NCBI RefSeq assembly: GCF_034424645.1 | Contig: NZ_CP139969.1 | Location: 2,728,001 to 2,792,000 of the forward strand | Length of the DNA stretch: 64,000 nucleotides | Reading direction: 5' to 3' | Source of the DNA: Bordetella avium | Lineage (GTDB): Bacteria > Pseudomonadota > Gammaproteobacteria > Burkholderiales > Burkholderiaceae_B | Shown: positions 25,961-35,927 of the stretch, piece after piece | Numbering within the stretch: position 1 is the stretch's first letter | How the letters are laid out: the number at the start of each line of letters is the position of its first letter | Notes under the pieces: model-generated | What the model was told of the DNA's origin: nothing | The model's input: only the letters and a program-made list of their open reading frames with translations | Databases searched by the model: none | Position numbers and translations under genes: made by a program

Positions 25961-27304
25961 TCAGCCCAAACTGTCGGCCAGTTTCTGTGCACTCGCCTGA
26001 GCCAATGCCAAATCCTCAGCTTCAACCATCAGCCGCAGTTTGGGCTCAGTCCCCGAAGCGCGAATCAGCACACGGCCTCGGCCCGCCAGCTCGGCTTCGA
26101 CCCCTGCGCGCGCGGCCGCCAATCCGGCATGGGTCTTCCAATCCTGGCCCGGCTGCAAAGGCACATTAATCATGACCTGGGGATAAAGGCGCAGATCGGC
26201 AATCCAGTCGGACAATGAGGCTTTATTAGCATGCAATGCCGCCAGAACCTGGAGAGCGGCGATGGTGCCGTCGCCCGTAGTGTGGCAATCGAGGCAAAGC
26301 AAATGCCCCGAACTCTCGCCGCCGAACTGCCAACCGCGCGCCAGCAATTGCTCCAACACATAACGATCGCCCACATTGGCGCGCTCAAACGCGACGCCCA
26401 GGCGGCCCATGGCCAGCTCGAAACCGTAGTTGGTCATCAGCGTGCCCACGACGCCTTCCACCTTGCCCTGACGCATACGATCGCGCACGATGGCGTAGAG
26501 CAACTCATCGCCGTTATAGATGCGGCCGCTCGCGTCCACCATCTGCAAACGGTCGGCGTCGCCATCTAGCGCGATACCGTAGTGCGCGCCGCGCGCCTTC
26601 ACCTCTTCGGCTAAGGACTCAGGATGCAGGGCGCCTACCCCCTTGTTGATGTTAAAGCCGTCAGGCGACACACCAATGGCATAAACCTCGGCCCCCAACT
26701 CACGGAAAACGTGGGGCGCGATGTGATAGGCCGCGCCATTGGCGGCATCGACCACCAGCTTCATACCATGCAGGTCCAGAGAGTGCGGCACCGTGCTCTT
26801 GCAGAACTCGATATAGCGGCCTTGCGAATCCGACATGCGCCGCGCGCGCCCGAGGTCCTCCGACTTGACGCAGCCCAACTCCTGTTCGAGCGCGGCTTCG
26901 ATCTCGGCCTCGACCTCGTCAGGCAGCTTGGTGCCTTCCGCCGAAAAAAACTTGATGCCGTTGTCCTGGTAGGGGTTGTGCGATGCACTGATAACAATGC
27001 CGGCCACCAGACGCAAGGCGCGCGTGAGATAGGCGACGCCCGGCGTCGGGATGGGCCCGGCCAGCACAACGTCGATGCCCGCAGCCGACAAGCCGGCCTC
27101 CAGCGCGGACTCCAGCATGTAGCCGGAGATACGCGTGTCCTTGCCGATCAGAACCTGCGGGCGGCCACCCTGGCGGCTGGCGTTGCGGCGCACCAGCACC
27201 CGGCCTGCCGCATAACCCAAGCGCAGCGCGAAGGCCGCGTTGATCACCGGACCGCCGACTTCGCCACGCACCCCGTCGGTGCCGAAATACTTGCGTTGAC
27301 TCAT
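25961..27304 (-). CDS. glmM: Phosphoglucosamine mutase GlmM
   Basis: 447 residues. Interconverts glucosamine-6-phosphate and glucosamine-1-phosphate on the way to UDP-GlcNAc for peptidoglycan and LPS. The phosphoserine loop [17 protein letters not shown] is at ~100, the metal site [13 protein letters not shown] at ~245, sugar binding [12 protein letters not shown] and C-terminal phosphate binding [16 protein letters not shown]-terminus [13 protein letters not shown] is canonical. Overlaps the folP stop by 4 bp. Confidence 0.97.
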   Translation of the reverse strand: MSQRKYFGTDGVRGEVGGPVINAAFALRLGYAAGRVLVRRNASRQGGRPQVLIGKDTRISGYMLESALEAGLSAAGIDVVLAGPIPTPGVAYLTRALRLVAGIVISASHNPYQDNGIKFFSAEGTKLPDEVEAEIEAALEQELGCVKSEDLGRARRMSDSQGRYIEFCKSTVPHSLDLHGMKLVVDAANGAAYHIAPHVFRELGAEVYAIGVSPDGFNINKGVGALHPESLAEEVKARGAHYGIALDGDADRLQMVDASGRIYNGDELLYAIVRDRMRQGKVEGVVGTLMTNYGFELAMGRLGVAFERANVGDRYVLEQLLARGWQFGGESSGHLLCLDCHTTGDGTIAALQVLAALHANKASLSDWIADLRLYPQVMINVPLQPGQDWKTHAGLAAARAGVEAELAGRGRVLIRASGTEPKLRLMVEAEDLALAQASAQKLADSLG

Positions 27305-28137
27305 GAAAAGATGGCTCCTTGTTCAGCCGCCTGCCAGACCTTCAGGGCATCCACCGTGGCGGCCACATCGTGCACGCGCACGATAGCAGCGCCACGGGCC
27401 ACACAGGCCAGGGCGGCGGCAATGCTGCCGGGCAGACGCTCGCCGACGGGCCGTCCGGTGGCGGCGCCGATCATGGATTTGCGAGAGACACCAATCAGCA
27501 GCGGATAGTCGCGCAAGCTGTCCAGCCCGCGCAGTAACTGATAATTCTGGTTCGCGGTTTTGCCGAAGCCGAAGCCGGGGTCGAGCACGATGCGCCGCGC
27601 ATCCACCGAGGCGGCCAGCAGGCAGTCTGCCCGGGCATCAAGGAAACCGCGCACCTCACCCAGGACATCGGCGTATTGCGGCGCGTCCTGCATCGTACCC
27701 GGTTCGCCCTGCATATGCATGACGCACAGGCCGCAACGCGAGTCCGCAACAGCTTGAACCGCGCCCGGCAGACGAAAACCATAGATATCGTTGATCATGT
27801 CGGCGCCGACATCGAGCACCGCACGCATGACCTCAGGCTTGAAGGTGTCGATGGAAAGCGGCACACCGCAATCACGCAGCGCCTCGATGACGGGCAGCAA
27901 ACGCCGCTTTTCCTCGTCGGCCGACACAGCCGGCGCACCAGGGCGTGTGGATTCACCGCCCAGATCGAGGATATGAGCGCCTTCTGCAATCAGGGCATGG
28001 GCGTGCGCGATGGCTGCGTCCGGGTCGTTGTGCAGGCCGCCATCCGAGAAGGAATCAGGCGTGACATTGACAATACCCATGACAAGCGGGCGCCCGAGAT
28101 CCAGCTCAAAGCGCCCGCACAAAAAAGAATGGACCAT
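27301..28137 (-). CDS. folP: Dihydropteroate synthase FolP
   Basis: 278 residues. Condenses p-aminobenzoate with the pterin pyrophosphate in folate synthesis and is the sulfonamide target. Signatures: [16 protein letters not shown] near the N-terminus, [34 protein letters not shown] and [12 protein letters not shown]. 16 bp after ftsH and overlapping glmM by 4 bp, the common ftsH-folP-glmM order. Confidence 0.96.
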   Translation of the reverse strand: MVHSFLCGRFELDLGRPLVMGIVNVTPDSFSDGGLHNDPDAAIAHAHALIAEGAHILDLGGESTRPGAPAVSADEEKRRLLPVIEALRDCGVPLSIDTFKPEVMRAVLDVGADMINDIYGFRLPGAVQAVADSRCGLCVMHMQGEPGTMQDAPQYADVLGEVRGFLDARADCLLAASVDARRIVLDPGFGFGKTANQNYQLLRGLDSLRDYPLLIGVSRKSMIGAATGRPVGERLPGSIAAALACVARGAAIVRVHDVAATVDALKVWQAAEQGAIFS

Positions 28138-28153
28138 GAATCAGGCGCTAGCC

Positions 28154-30037
28154 TTACACCGCAGCAGCCGTGTTGCCCGCGACGCCACTGGCCGGCGCAT
28201 CCGGGGTATCCGAGGGACCACCGTGCGGGGTCTTCGGAGGACGGGGCGGACGGCCTTCGATGATGTCATTGATCTGGTCAGCGTCGATGGTTTCCCATTC
28301 GAGCAAGGCGTGAGTCATGACCTCGACCTTGTCGCGGTTGTCTTCGAGGATCTTGCGCGCCACGCCGTACTGCTCGTCGATGATGCGGCGGATCTCGTTG
28401 TCGACCTTTTGCATGGTCGCCTCAGACATATGGGTCGTCTTGGTCACGCTGCGGCCCAGGAACACCTCACCCTCGTTCTCGGCGTACACCACCGGCCCCA
28501 GCTCGTCGGTCATGCCGTAGCGGGTGACGATGTCGCGGGCGATCGCCGTTGCGCGCTCGAAGTCGTTGGAGGCGCCGGTCGTCATCTGATGCATAAAGAC
28601 TTCTTCAGCGATACGGCCGCCGAACAACACCGCGATGGTGTTCAGCAGGCGCTCCTTGTCCATGCTGTAGCGATCGCTTTCCGGCAACTGCATCGTCACG
28701 CCCAGGGCACGGCCACGCGGGATGATGGTGACCTTGTGAACCGGGTCGGTCTTGGGCAGCAGGCGGGCCACGATGGCATGGCCGGACTCGTGGTAAGCCG
28801 TATTGCGGCGCTCTTCCTCGGGCATGACGATAGAGCGGCGCTCGGCGCCCATGATGATTTTGTCCTTGGCTTTTTCGAAGTCGGACATGTCAACCGTACG
28901 GCCATTGCGACGAGCCGCGAACAACGCCGCCTCGTTGACCAGGTTGGCGAGATCCGCGCCCGAAAAACCAGGCGTGCCACGCGCCAGAATGGTGGCGTCA
29001 ACGTTGGGCGACAAGGGCACCTTGCGCATGTGGACCTTGAGAATCTGCTCCCGGCCACGGATATCGGGCAGCGGCACCACGACCTGACGGTCAAAGCGGC
29101 CCGGACGCAGCAGCGCCGGGTCAAGCACGTCGGGGCGGTTGGTGGCAGCGATCACGATCACACCCTGGCCGGACTCAAAGCCGTCCATTTCAACCAGCAT
29201 CTGGTTCAGGGTCTGCTCGCGCTCATCGTTACCGCCACCCAGACCGGCGCCACGCTGGCGGCCGACTGCGTCGATTTCATCGATGAAGATAATGCAGGGT
29301 GCGTGCTTCTTGGCGTTTTCGAACATGTCGCGCACGCGAGCCGCGCCCACGCCAACGAACATTTCGACGAAGTCAGAACCGGAAATGCTGAAGAAAGGCA
29401 CCTTGGCTTCGCCAGCGATGGCGCGGGCGAGCAGCGTTTTACCGGTGCCGGGAGAGCCCACCATCAGCACGCCGCGAGGAATCCGGCCGCCGAGCTTCTG
29501 GAACTTGCTCGGATCGCGCAGAAAATCAACCAGTTCCTGAACGTCTTCCTTGGCTTCGTCGCAACCGGCGACGTCAGCGAAGGTGACCTGATTGGTGTTT
29601 TCATCGAGCATGCGGGCACGCGATTTGCCGAAGCTGAATGCGCCGCCACGGCCGCCGCCCTGCATCTGGCGCATGAAGAACACCCACACGCCGATCAGAA
29701 GCAGCATCGGGAACCAGGACACGAAGATGCTCATCAAGAGCGAGGGCTCTTCGCGGGCCTTGCCCGAAACCTGCACACCATATTTGAGCAAGTCGGAGAC
29801 CATCCAGAGATCGCCCGGCGAGGTCAGGGTATAGGCACGGCCCGTGTCAGGCGTGACGTAAAGCACGTCGCCCTGCACATCGACCTTGCGGATGCGGCCA
29901 GCTTTGGCGTCATCCATGAACTGGGTATAGCTAACACCGTCCTGGCTCTGAGCACGTCCGTCGAACTGCTTGAATACCGTGAACAGGACCAGCGCGATCA
30001 CCATCCATACCGCAACTTTAGAAAACGAATTGTTCAA
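28154..30037 (-). CDS. ftsH: ATP-dependent zinc metalloprotease FtsH
   Basis: 627 residues. Membrane-anchored AAA+ protease for quality control and LpxC turnover. Two membrane segments ([15 protein letters not shown] and [20 protein letters not shown]), Walker A GSPGTGKT, Walker [13 protein letters not shown], second region of homology [18 protein letters not shown] and zinc site HESGH. I choose the TTG at 30035-30037 ([10 protein letters not shown] follows), with AGGAGA 7 bp upstream; a longer frame exists upstream without a good site. A C9 homopolymer lies ~135 bp upstream. Confidence 0.95.
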   Translation of the reverse strand: MNNSFSKVAVWMVIALVLFTVFKQFDGRAQSQDGVSYTQFMDDAKAGRIRKVDVQGDVLYVTPDTGRAYTLTSPGDLWMVSDLLKYGVQVSGKAREEPSLLMSIFVSWFPMLLLIGVWVFFMRQMQGGGRGGAFSFGKSRARMLDENTNQVTFADVAGCDEAKEDVQELVDFLRDPSKFQKLGGRIPRGVLMVGSPGTGKTLLARAIAGEAKVPFFSISGSDFVEMFVGVGAARVRDMFENAKKHAPCIIFIDEIDAVGRQRGAGLGGGNDEREQTLNQMLVEMDGFESGQGVIVIAATNRPDVLDPALLRPGRFDRQVVVPLPDIRGREQILKVHMRKVPLSPNVDATILARGTPGFSGADLANLVNEAALFAARRNGRTVDMSDFEKAKDKIIMGAERRSIVMPEEERRNTAYHESGHAIVARLLPKTDPVHKVTIIPRGRALGVTMQLPESDRYSMDKERLLNTIAVLFGGRIAEEVFMHQMTTGASNDFERATAIARDIVTRYGMTDELGPVVYAENEGEVFLGRSVTKTTHMSEATMQKVDNEIRRIIDEQYGVARKILEDNRDKVEVMTHALLEWETIDADQINDIIEGRPPRPPKTPHGGPSDTPDAPASGVAGNTAAAV

Positions 30038-30170
30038 GGTCGATCTCCTGCTATCGATTCCGACCGGCAGACCCGGCGTTCCCGCGCGCAACAACGCCCG
30101 GCCTGCTATATATAGTCAATAAACCATTCTACCCTGACATGGCAGATCGCGCCGGATGGCGCATGGCGGG

Positions 30171-30179
30171 CCCCCCCCC
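30171..30179. repeat. C9 homopolymer between rlmE and ftsH
   Basis: Nine consecutive C (nine G on the ftsH-coding strand), preceded by GGG, lie 10 bp downstream of the rlmE stop and 133 bp upstream of the ftsH start. This is the longest single-base run noticed in the window. In Bordetella, poly-C runs mediate slippage switching of fim promoters and bvgS; an effect here is only possible. Confidence 0.9.
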
Positions 30180-30188
30180 GCAGGGTTC

Positions 30189-30848
30189 TTATTCTGTCGT
30201 TTGATTCAAGACCGGGTCCTTCAGATCACGCGCCACGAGGAAAGTTTCAGAGGATTTATCACGCGACGCCTTGGGCTTGCGCTCGACGACCCGCTTGAAA
30301 CGCTGCTTGAAAGACTGGACGATCTGCGAGAACCCGCTGCCATGGAAAGCCTTGACGATCAAGACACCATTAGGCTTGAGATGCGCGCAGGAAAATTCCA
30401 GGGCCAGATCACAGACGTGCTGTATCCGGGCGGAATCTGCCACCCCTACGCCCGACAAGTTGGGGGCCATATCCGAGATTACAAGATCTACCGCGTGATT
30501 TCCGACGCGCCGCTCTAGTTCATGCAGCACTTCGTCGTCGCGGAAGTCGCCCTGGAAGAACTCGACCCCGGCAATCGGCTCCATGGGAAGTAAATCAAGG
30601 GCGATGATGCGCCCGTCGACCACCCCTCCCGGGCCGGCCAGACGCTCGCGCACGACTTGCGACCAGCTACCTGGCGCCGATCCGAGATCGACCACCACAT
30701 CGCCCTTTTTGAGCAGTTTTTCGACTTCGAGGATCTCGATCAGCTTGAAGGCGGCGCGGGCACGATAGCCCTTTTGTTGCGCCAGCTTCACATAAGGGTC
30801 ATTGATGTGCTGATGAATCCAGTCTTTGGAGAATTTCTTTTTGGCCAT
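30189..30848 (-). CDS. rlmE: 23S rRNA (U2552-2'-O)-methyltransferase RlmE (FtsJ)
   Basis: 219 residues, Rossmann-fold SAM methyltransferase. SAM site [16 protein letters not shown], catalytic tetrad elements Lys36 region ([11 protein letters not shown]), Asp in [13 protein letters not shown], Lys in [11 protein letters not shown] and a C-terminal Glu in SSETFLVAR. Divergent from yhbY with 18 bp between starts, the conserved rlmE/yhbY arrangement. Confidence 0.95.
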   Translation of the reverse strand: MAKKKFSKDWIHQHINDPYVKLAQQKGYRARAAFKLIEILEVEKLLKKGDVVVDLGSAPGSWSQVVRERLAGPGGVVDGRIIALDLLPMEPIAGVEFFQGDFRDDEVLHELERRVGNHAVDLVISDMAPNLSGVGVADSARIQHVCDLALEFSCAHLKPNGVLIVKAFHGSGFSQIVQSFKQRFKRVVERKPKASRDKSSETFLVARDLKDPVLNQTTE

Positions 30849-30866
30849 TACCGTACAATTCCAAGC

Positions 30867-31460
30867 ATGCCTATATTAGAACTCACCTCACGCGAGCGTA
30901 GCGATCTTCGTTCCGCCGCCCACCCCCTGAAGCCCGTCGTGCTGATTGGCGACGCCGGCCTGACCGACGCCGTCCTGAAAGAAATCGACCGCGCCCTCAA
31001 CGCCCACGAGCTCATCAAGGTCCGGGCTGGCGGCGACGACCGCGACACCCGCGAAGAGCTGCTCGCGAGCATCTGCGATACGCTGTCTTGCGCGCCGGTC
31101 CACCATTTGGGCAAAACCCTGATTCTATTCCGTCCTTCGAACGCCACGCCGGCCGAGGCGTCTTCCGGCAAGCGCCGCGCCAATGAGCCGCACACGCCCA
31201 AGAAGATGGCCGCCGAAGGCAAGTCGCTCTCGAAGAGCCGCTCGCGCAAGCCCACCGAGGCCGAAACGGCCTCGCCGCGCGCCGTGCCCCTCAATGAGAA
31301 AGGCCGCCCGATGCGCCCGTCTACCCGCAAGCCCAAGGCGGCTGACGCACATGGCATTCCGCGCCGCGCAGGCAGCGCGCTGTCCTTGCGCGCTGGCGCG
31401 CGCAGCGGCACCAGCGCCCGGGGCGGCCTGCAGCGCGCCCGCGTGATCAAGAGCAAATAA
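30867..31460 (+). CDS. yhbY: YhbY-type CRM-domain ribosome-assembly RNA-binding protein with basic tail
   Basis: 197 residues. Residues 1-97 are a YhbY/CRM domain ([48 protein letters not shown], then RFLGK-like [13 protein letters not shown]), which binds pre-50S particles. The remaining ~100 residues are Lys/Arg/Ser/Ala-rich and disordered-looking, an extension common in beta-proteobacterial homologues but absent from the ~97-residue E. coli protein. Start at ATG 30867, 18 bp from rlmE; a terminator follows at 31496. Confidence 0.9.
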   Translation: MPILELTSRERSDLRSAAHPLKPVVLIGDAGLTDAVLKEIDRALNAHELIKVRAGGDDRDTREELLASICDTLSCAPVHHLGKTLILFRPSNATPAEASSGKRRANEPHTPKKMAAEGKSLSKSRSRKPTEAETASPRAVPLNEKGRPMRPSTRKPKAADAHGIPRRAGSALSLRAGARSGTSARGGLQRARVIKSK

Positions 31461-31495
31461 GCAGTTCTCCAGGAGCCCTGGGGCGCCTGTGCTTC

Positions 31496-31518
31496 AAGGA
31501 GCCTTAGGGCTCCTTTTT
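31496..31518 (+). terminator. Intrinsic terminator of yhbY
   Basis: AAGGAGCC (31496-31503), loop TTAG, GGCTCCTT (31508-31515) and further T residues to 31518: a textbook rho-independent terminator 35 bp after the yhbY stop. Confidence 0.85.
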
Positions 31519-31637
31519 CATTTGCACGCGCACTCGGTGCAAAGCAAAAATTCTGGATAAAACCGCGCCCCCCTGGATTCGAGACAACAACGACCGTGCA
31601 AAAAAGCGGCCGCTCGAAGGGGGGCGGTTTGACGCGC

Positions 31638-32114
31638 TTAGAGGTAGCGCACGCCGATCACTTCGTACTCACGCAAGCCCGCAGGGGCTTTCACTTCGAC
31701 CACATCGCCTTCGGACTTGCCGATCAGGGCGCGGGCTACCGGACTAGACACCGAAATCAGGTTGGACTTGATATCGGCTTCGACGTCACCGACGATCTGG
31801 TAGGTCAGGCGGTCACCCGAATCCAGGTCTTCGATTTCGACGGTTGCGCCAAACACGGCGCGGCCTTCCGCATCCAGGGCGGACGGATCGATCAGATGCG
31901 CATTGGAGAGCGTGCCTTCGAGCTCGGCGATACGGCCTTCGATAAAGGCTTGACGCTCACGGGCAGCGTCATATTCGGCATTTTCCGACAGGTCACCCTG
32001 GGCCCGGGCTTCAGCGATCGCATTGATCACAGCCGGACGTTCAATGGTTTTCAGCCGGTGCAGCTCTTGGTTCAAGCGCTCGGCCCCGCGCACTGTCAAA
32101 GGAATGGCAGACAT
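31638..32114 (-). CDS. greA: Transcription elongation factor GreA
   Basis: 158 residues. Rescues backtracked RNA polymerase. The N-terminal coiled coil includes [20 protein letters not shown] and [23 protein letters not shown] (the acidic tip [11 protein letters not shown] is diagnostic). The C-terminal FKBP-like domain has [27 protein letters not shown]. Unlike the frequent carAB-greA order of beta-proteobacteria, here greA is 9 kb from carAB and on the opposite strand. Confidence 0.96.
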   Translation of the reverse strand: MSAIPLTVRGAERLNQELHRLKTIERPAVINAIAEARAQGDLSENAEYDAARERQAFIEGRIAELEGTLSNAHLIDPSALDAEGRAVFGATVEIEDLDSGDRLTYQIVGDVEADIKSNLISVSSPVARALIGKSEGDVVEVKAPAGLREYEVIGVRYL

Positions 32115-32136
32115 GTGGTTATCCCAGCAAAAGTAG

Positions 32137-32156
32137 AAAACGCCCCTAAGAGGCGT
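32137..32156 (-). promoter_or_regulatory. Terminator-like hairpin in the greA leader
   Basis: On the greA strand, ACGCC and GGCGT form a short GC stem (loop TCTTAGG) followed by TTTTCT, 22-42 nt upstream of the greA start. It may end an upstream transcript or attenuate greA, as the GraL leader terminator does in E. coli. The stem is only five pairs plus one beyond a mismatch. Confidence 0.4.
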
Positions 32157-32711
32157 CTCGGTGAAGCCCGATCCACGCTGTCAAAAGACAGTACTTCATC
32201 CCCGCGCCGGCGGGGTCGTCCGGGGCGGAGCAGGGTTTGTCAGAATGTTGGCGGCTGGCCCCAACACTCCCGGGCAGACCGCTAAACATGTTTGGCGCAG
32301 CGTGGCTCAGGCCAAAACAAAACCCCGGCTCGGGTCGGAACCGGGGCAGTCAAGTTGTCATTGTGGTCAATCTGCAGGGGAAAAGCAAGCCCCCTGGAAA
32401 GCCCCCGGACTTATGGGCTGTTCGGCGCCAATTACCGGCTTTTTTCTGAAAAAAAACCGATGTTATCGACAGAAACCGGGGACAATATCCTACGTTCCGA
32501 ATGCGCGAAATCTTAGGCTGACTGCGGACCCGACAGCCAGAACCCGACAACTAGGATCGGACCACCAGGACCGAAGCGCATCCTGGCCCTCCTCACAGGG
32601 CAAGACCGCGAGAAGGGCACAGGCCTTTCCGGCTGACGGGCAGGAGCACCGCCCGCACACGCCCCCGTAAATCTGCCCCGACAGAGGCCGGACAAGCCTA
32701 TCCCTAAGGCT
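32157..32711. other. Intergenic stretch between greA and NCS2 permease, no gene seen
   Basis: About 555 bp with no convincing coding sequence on either strand; open frames here encode low-complexity sequence without family features. Minus strand 32315-32346 has a hairpin (CCCCGG and CCGGGG arms) followed by TTTTGTTTT, an intrinsic terminator on the permease strand, although almost 370 bp past its stop. A minus-strand small RNA ending there is conceivable but no promoter could be fixed. Confidence 0.5.
32315..32346 (-). terminator. Intrinsic terminator on the minus strand upstream of greA
   Basis: The minus-strand RNA reads a CCCCGG...CCGGGG stem (arms 32341-32346 and 32323-32328, with two extra inner pairs) followed by TTTTGTTTT. 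Orientation fits the end of the permease transcript or of an unannotated small RNA. Confidence 0.6.
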
Positions 32712-34029
32712 TCAGGCTCGACGCGAGCGCCCCAACAGCGCATAGAGAATGATGGCCCCGAAGGTCGCGGTACCGATGCCGCCCAGAGTGAAGCTGCCCA
32801 GCTTGACAGTAAAGTCACCCGCGCCCAACACCAGAGTGACCGCAGCCACGATGAGATTGCGGTTATCGCTGAAGTCCACCTGATTAACCACCCAGATGCG
32901 TGCGCCGGCAATGGCGATCAGGCCGAACACCACGATGGACATGCCGCCCAGCACCGGGCCGGGGATGGTCTGGATCAGGGCGCCGAATTTAGGCGAAAAC
33001 CCCAGCACGATGGCAATCAGCGCAGCCAGCACGAATACCAGCGTGGAATAGATGCGGGTGACGGCCATGACCCCGATATTCTCGGCATAAGTCGTCACCC
33101 CAGTCCCGCCCACCGCACCGGACACCATGGTCGCGACGCCATCCCCCACAAAGGCGCGGCCAAGATAACGGTCCATATCGCGGCCAGTCATGGCGCTCAC
33201 CGCCTTGAGATGTCCAAGGTTCTCGGCCACCAGAATGATGGCGACCGGCACGATCAGGCCCATGGCATCGGCCTTGAACACGGGCGAAGAAAAGTGCGGA
33301 AGCCCGAGCCAGGCGGCCGCCATCACACCCGAGAAATCGATCGGCTTGCCTAAGCCCAGGCCATTAGCCAGCACCGCGTAAATGACACAGGACAGAATAA
33401 GGCCGACCAGGATCAGCAGCCGCTGCACCATCCCTCGGGTGAACACCGCGATCCCCCCCACGCAAAGAATGGTGACAATGGCCATGGCGGCATCAAAGCC
33501 GGAACCGCCCATCGCGCCCTTGGCAGCAATGGGCGCCAGGTTCAGTCCGATCACGGCCACCACCGCCCCCGTCACGACAGGCGGCATCAAGGCCTCGACC
33601 CAGCTCGCGCCAGCCCCCCCCACGCGCATTGGCCACCCAAACCACCAGGCCGATCAAGGTATAGGCCAGGCCACAGGCGATGATGGCGCCCAACGCCACC
33701 CCCACGTTGGGGTTCGGACCGCTCCCGGCATAACCCGTCACGGCAATCACCCCGCCGATGAAGGCAAAGCTGGACCCCAGATAGCTGGGCACGCGGCCGC
33801 CGACGAACAAAAAGAAAATAAGCGTGCCTATCCCAGACATCAGGATGGCGACATTGGGGTCAAACCCCATGAGCAGGGGCGCCAGCACCATCGAGCCGAA
33901 CATGGCCACCACGTGCTGCGCACCCATCGCGATATTTTGGGGCCAGGTCAGACGTTCATCGGGCGCGATAATAGCGCCAGGGGCGGCATCATCGGCCAAC
34001 CGCCAGCGCGGAAAATAAGAGTTGGACAT
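32712..34029 (-). pseudogene. NCS2 uracil/xanthine permease (UraA/RutG-like), frameshifted at a C8 tract
   Basis: Two overlapping minus-strand frames make one permease. The first (from ATG 34027-34029, MSNSYFPRWRLADD) covers LTWPQNIAMGAQHVVAMFGSMVLAPLLMG through LIGLVVWVANAR. The second resumes at GASWVEALMPPVVTGAVVAV and runs to 32712 with SFSPKFGALIQTIPGPVLGGM, typical of UraA/RutG. The break lies at eight G on the coding strand (33614-33621). The full span is 1318 bp, one base more than a multiple of three, so seven G would restore a ~438-residue protein of normal length. Could be a pseudogene, phase-variable or a sequencing artefact. Product would be a proton-coupled pyrimidine importer with 14 membrane helices. 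Confidence 0.8.
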
Positions 34030-34161
34030 AAGATCCGACAGAAGAGAAGGAAAGGTCGGGGCGAAGTGTAAAGGCACGATCAGATCAGGGACAAGCGAGG
34101 TTTAAGTTCCTCCTCGGACTGCCGTATCAGGACTTTCCCCCATCTCACACGAGGCAGCCCC

Positions 34162-34452
34162 ATGATCATCCCTCCTTCCGGCGCCCATCCCTACGCCGGG
34201 CGACTCTCCGGCAATAAGGCGGAGGCCCAGGAAACCGGCAATGAACCAACCTGGCAGAAAGTCTTGCGCGACCTCCAGCGACAATTGCAGATGGTGATGC
34301 AGCAGATGGAGCGGGTGCGCGCCAGCAGCGCTGCGCCCGAACAAAAGCTGCAACAACTCCAGGCGCTGAACAATCAGGCCGCCACGATCCAGGCCCAGAT
34401 CCAGAAAACGCTGCTGGCGCAGGCTGAGCAGATGCGCAAAGCCCCGGCCTGA
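34162..34452 (+). CDS. Small coiled-coil protein (FlxA-like)
   Basis: 96 residues, Gln-rich. The central WQKVLRDLQRQLQMVMQQMERV, then APEQKLQQLQALNNQAATIQAQIQKTLLAQAEQ form two heptad-like helices, reminiscent of FlxA-family proteins. No signal peptide or membrane segment. Stands between the divergent permease and the ABC operon. Function not recognised. Confidence 0.6.
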   Translation: MIIPPSGAHPYAGRLSGNKAEAQETGNEPTWQKVLRDLQRQLQMVMQQMERVRASSAAPEQKLQQLQALNNQAATIQAQIQKTLLAQAEQMRKAPA

Positions 34453-34537
34453 TCGGGCACATCAAAATTTGTGATTGGACGCAGTGCCGCCCCGCGTCTA
34501 TGGTCTGAACCACATAAAAACACAGAGGAGACAGACC

Positions 34538-35860
34538 ATGAACGCCGTGCGTACCACGCTGGCGGCCGCCTTGCTCGCGGCCACCGTCCCCGCCCTGGCC
34601 GGCACCGTGACCGTCATCACGTCCTTTCCCAAGGACCTGACCCAGGTTTACAAGGCCGCCTTCGAGAAAGCCAATCCGGGGGTCACCCTGGAAATCCTGA
34701 ACAAGAACACCGTATCCGGCATCGCCTTCGTGCGCGAAACGCCAGCGGGCCAGCGCCCGGAAGTGTTCTGGGCCAGCGCGCCTGACGCCTTCGAGGTGCT
34801 GGCCCGCGACAAATTGCTGGCCAAGGCGCCCGATGCGCTGAACAAGGCTGTGCCCGACAAGATCGGCAGTTACCCGATCAACGACCCCTCGGGTCTGTAT
34901 ATGGGTCAGGCGCTGGCGGGCTACGGCATTATGTACAACACGCGCTATATCAAAGCCAACAAGCTGCCTCCCCCGCTGGAATGGAAAGACCTGCTATCGC
35001 CGCAATGGTTCGGCCATGTGGGCATCACTGCGCCGTCGCGCTCGGGCACCATGCACCTGACCGTCGAAACCATTTTGCAGGGTGAAGGCTGGGATGAGGG
35101 CTGGCAGACCATTTTGCGCATGTCGGGCAATGCCAGCGCGGTCACCGAACGTTCTTTCGGCGTGCCAGATGGCGTGAACAACGGCCAGTTCGGCGCCGGG
35201 CCCGTGATCGACTTCTTCGGACTGTCGAGCAAATACTCTAAGTTCCCGGTGGAGTTTGTCTACCCGACAGAAACCTCCATCGTGCCCGCCAATATTGCTC
35301 TCATCGAGGGTGCGAAGAACACCGAAGAAGGCAAGAAATTCATCGCCTTCACCTTGAGCCAGGCGGGTCAGGAACTGCTGCTGGAACCCAAGATTTCGCG
35401 CCTGCCAGTGCTGCCCTATAAAGACATGCAGGGAAAAATCCCGCCCGGCTATCCCAATCCTGAAGAAATCGCCAAGCGCAGCAAGGTGCATTTCGATGCA
35501 AACCTGTCACAGACACGCTACTACATCGTGCAGAGCCTGTATGACCAGACCATCAGCTTCCGCTTGAAGGAACTGCAGGCGGCGACCAAAGCAATCTACG
35601 AGGCCGAGGCCAAACTGGGCAAACGCGCCGCCGAAGGCAAGCCGGCCGAACTGCTTGCGCAGGCGCGCAAGCTGGCCTGGGCGCCCGTGGTGGACGGCAA
35701 GGCCGTGGCCGACCCGGCCTTCCTCAAACTGTTCGCGGGCAACAAGAAAGACGCCGCCGTCAATCAGAAAATCACCCAGCTCGAGGGTGAATGGAATGCG
35801 CAGGCCCGCGCAAACTATGAACAGGCCGTAAAACTCGCGCGCGAAGCCGCCGCGCTGTAA
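34538..35860 (+). CDS. Extracellular solute-binding protein of an AfuA/PhnS-type ABC importer
   Basis: 440 residues. Signal peptide MNAVRTTLAAALLAATVPALAG, preceded by AGAGGAGA as ribosome-binding site, which fixes ATG 34538. The mature part TVTVITSFPKDLTQVYKAAFEKANPG and LAGYGIMYNTRYIKANKLPPPLEWKDLLSPQW matches the bacterial solute-binding family 1/6 used for Fe(III), 2-aminoethylphosphonate or phosphoglycerate. The last ~110 residues are an Ala/Lys-rich helical extension that simple iron binders (about 320-340 residues) lack. Followed by permease and ATPase genes after a hairpin. Substrate unresolved. Confidence 0.82.
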   Translation: MNAVRTTLAAALLAATVPALAGTVTVITSFPKDLTQVYKAAFEKANPGVTLEILNKNTVSGIAFVRETPAGQRPEVFWASAPDAFEVLARDKLLAKAPDALNKAVPDKIGSYPINDPSGLYMGQALAGYGIMYNTRYIKANKLPPPLEWKDLLSPQWFGHVGITAPSRSGTMHLTVETILQGEGWDEGWQTILRMSGNASAVTERSFGVPDGVNNGQFGAGPVIDFFGLSSKYSKFPVEFVYPTETSIVPANIALIEGAKNTEEGKKFIAFTLSQAGQELLLEPKISRLPVLPYKDMQGKIPPGYPNPEEIAKRSKVHFDANLSQTRYYIVQSLYDQTISFRLKELQAATKAIYEAEAKLGKRAAEGKPAELLAQARKLAWAPVVDGKAVADPAFLKLFAGNKKDAAVNQKITQLEGEWNAQARANYEQAVKLAREAAAL

Positions 35861-35878
35861 TCCAGCCGCTTCAGGCAG

Positions 35879-35902
35879 GCGCCGCCCAGACAGGGGCGGC
35901 GC
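35879..35902 (+). promoter_or_regulatory. Stem-loop between binding-protein and permease genes
   Basis: GCGCCGCCC (35879-35887) and GGGCGGCGC (35894-35902), a perfect 9-bp stem with 6-nt loop, lie 18 bp after the binding-protein stop. The following sequence has few T residues. Probably limits read-through or stabilises the upstream message. Confidence 0.55.
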
Positions 35903-35927
35903 TTACTCTCATCCCGCAGGAACCCTT

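Noticed and set aside
28010..30115. 701-codon open frame antisense to ftsH
   Set aside because: His/Gln/Arg-rich shadow; FtsH on the other strand carries all catalytic motifs.
32161..32670. 169-codon plus-strand open frame in the greA-permease gap
   Set aside because: No family resemblance, overlaps a terminator-like hairpin, poor composition; treated as non-coding.
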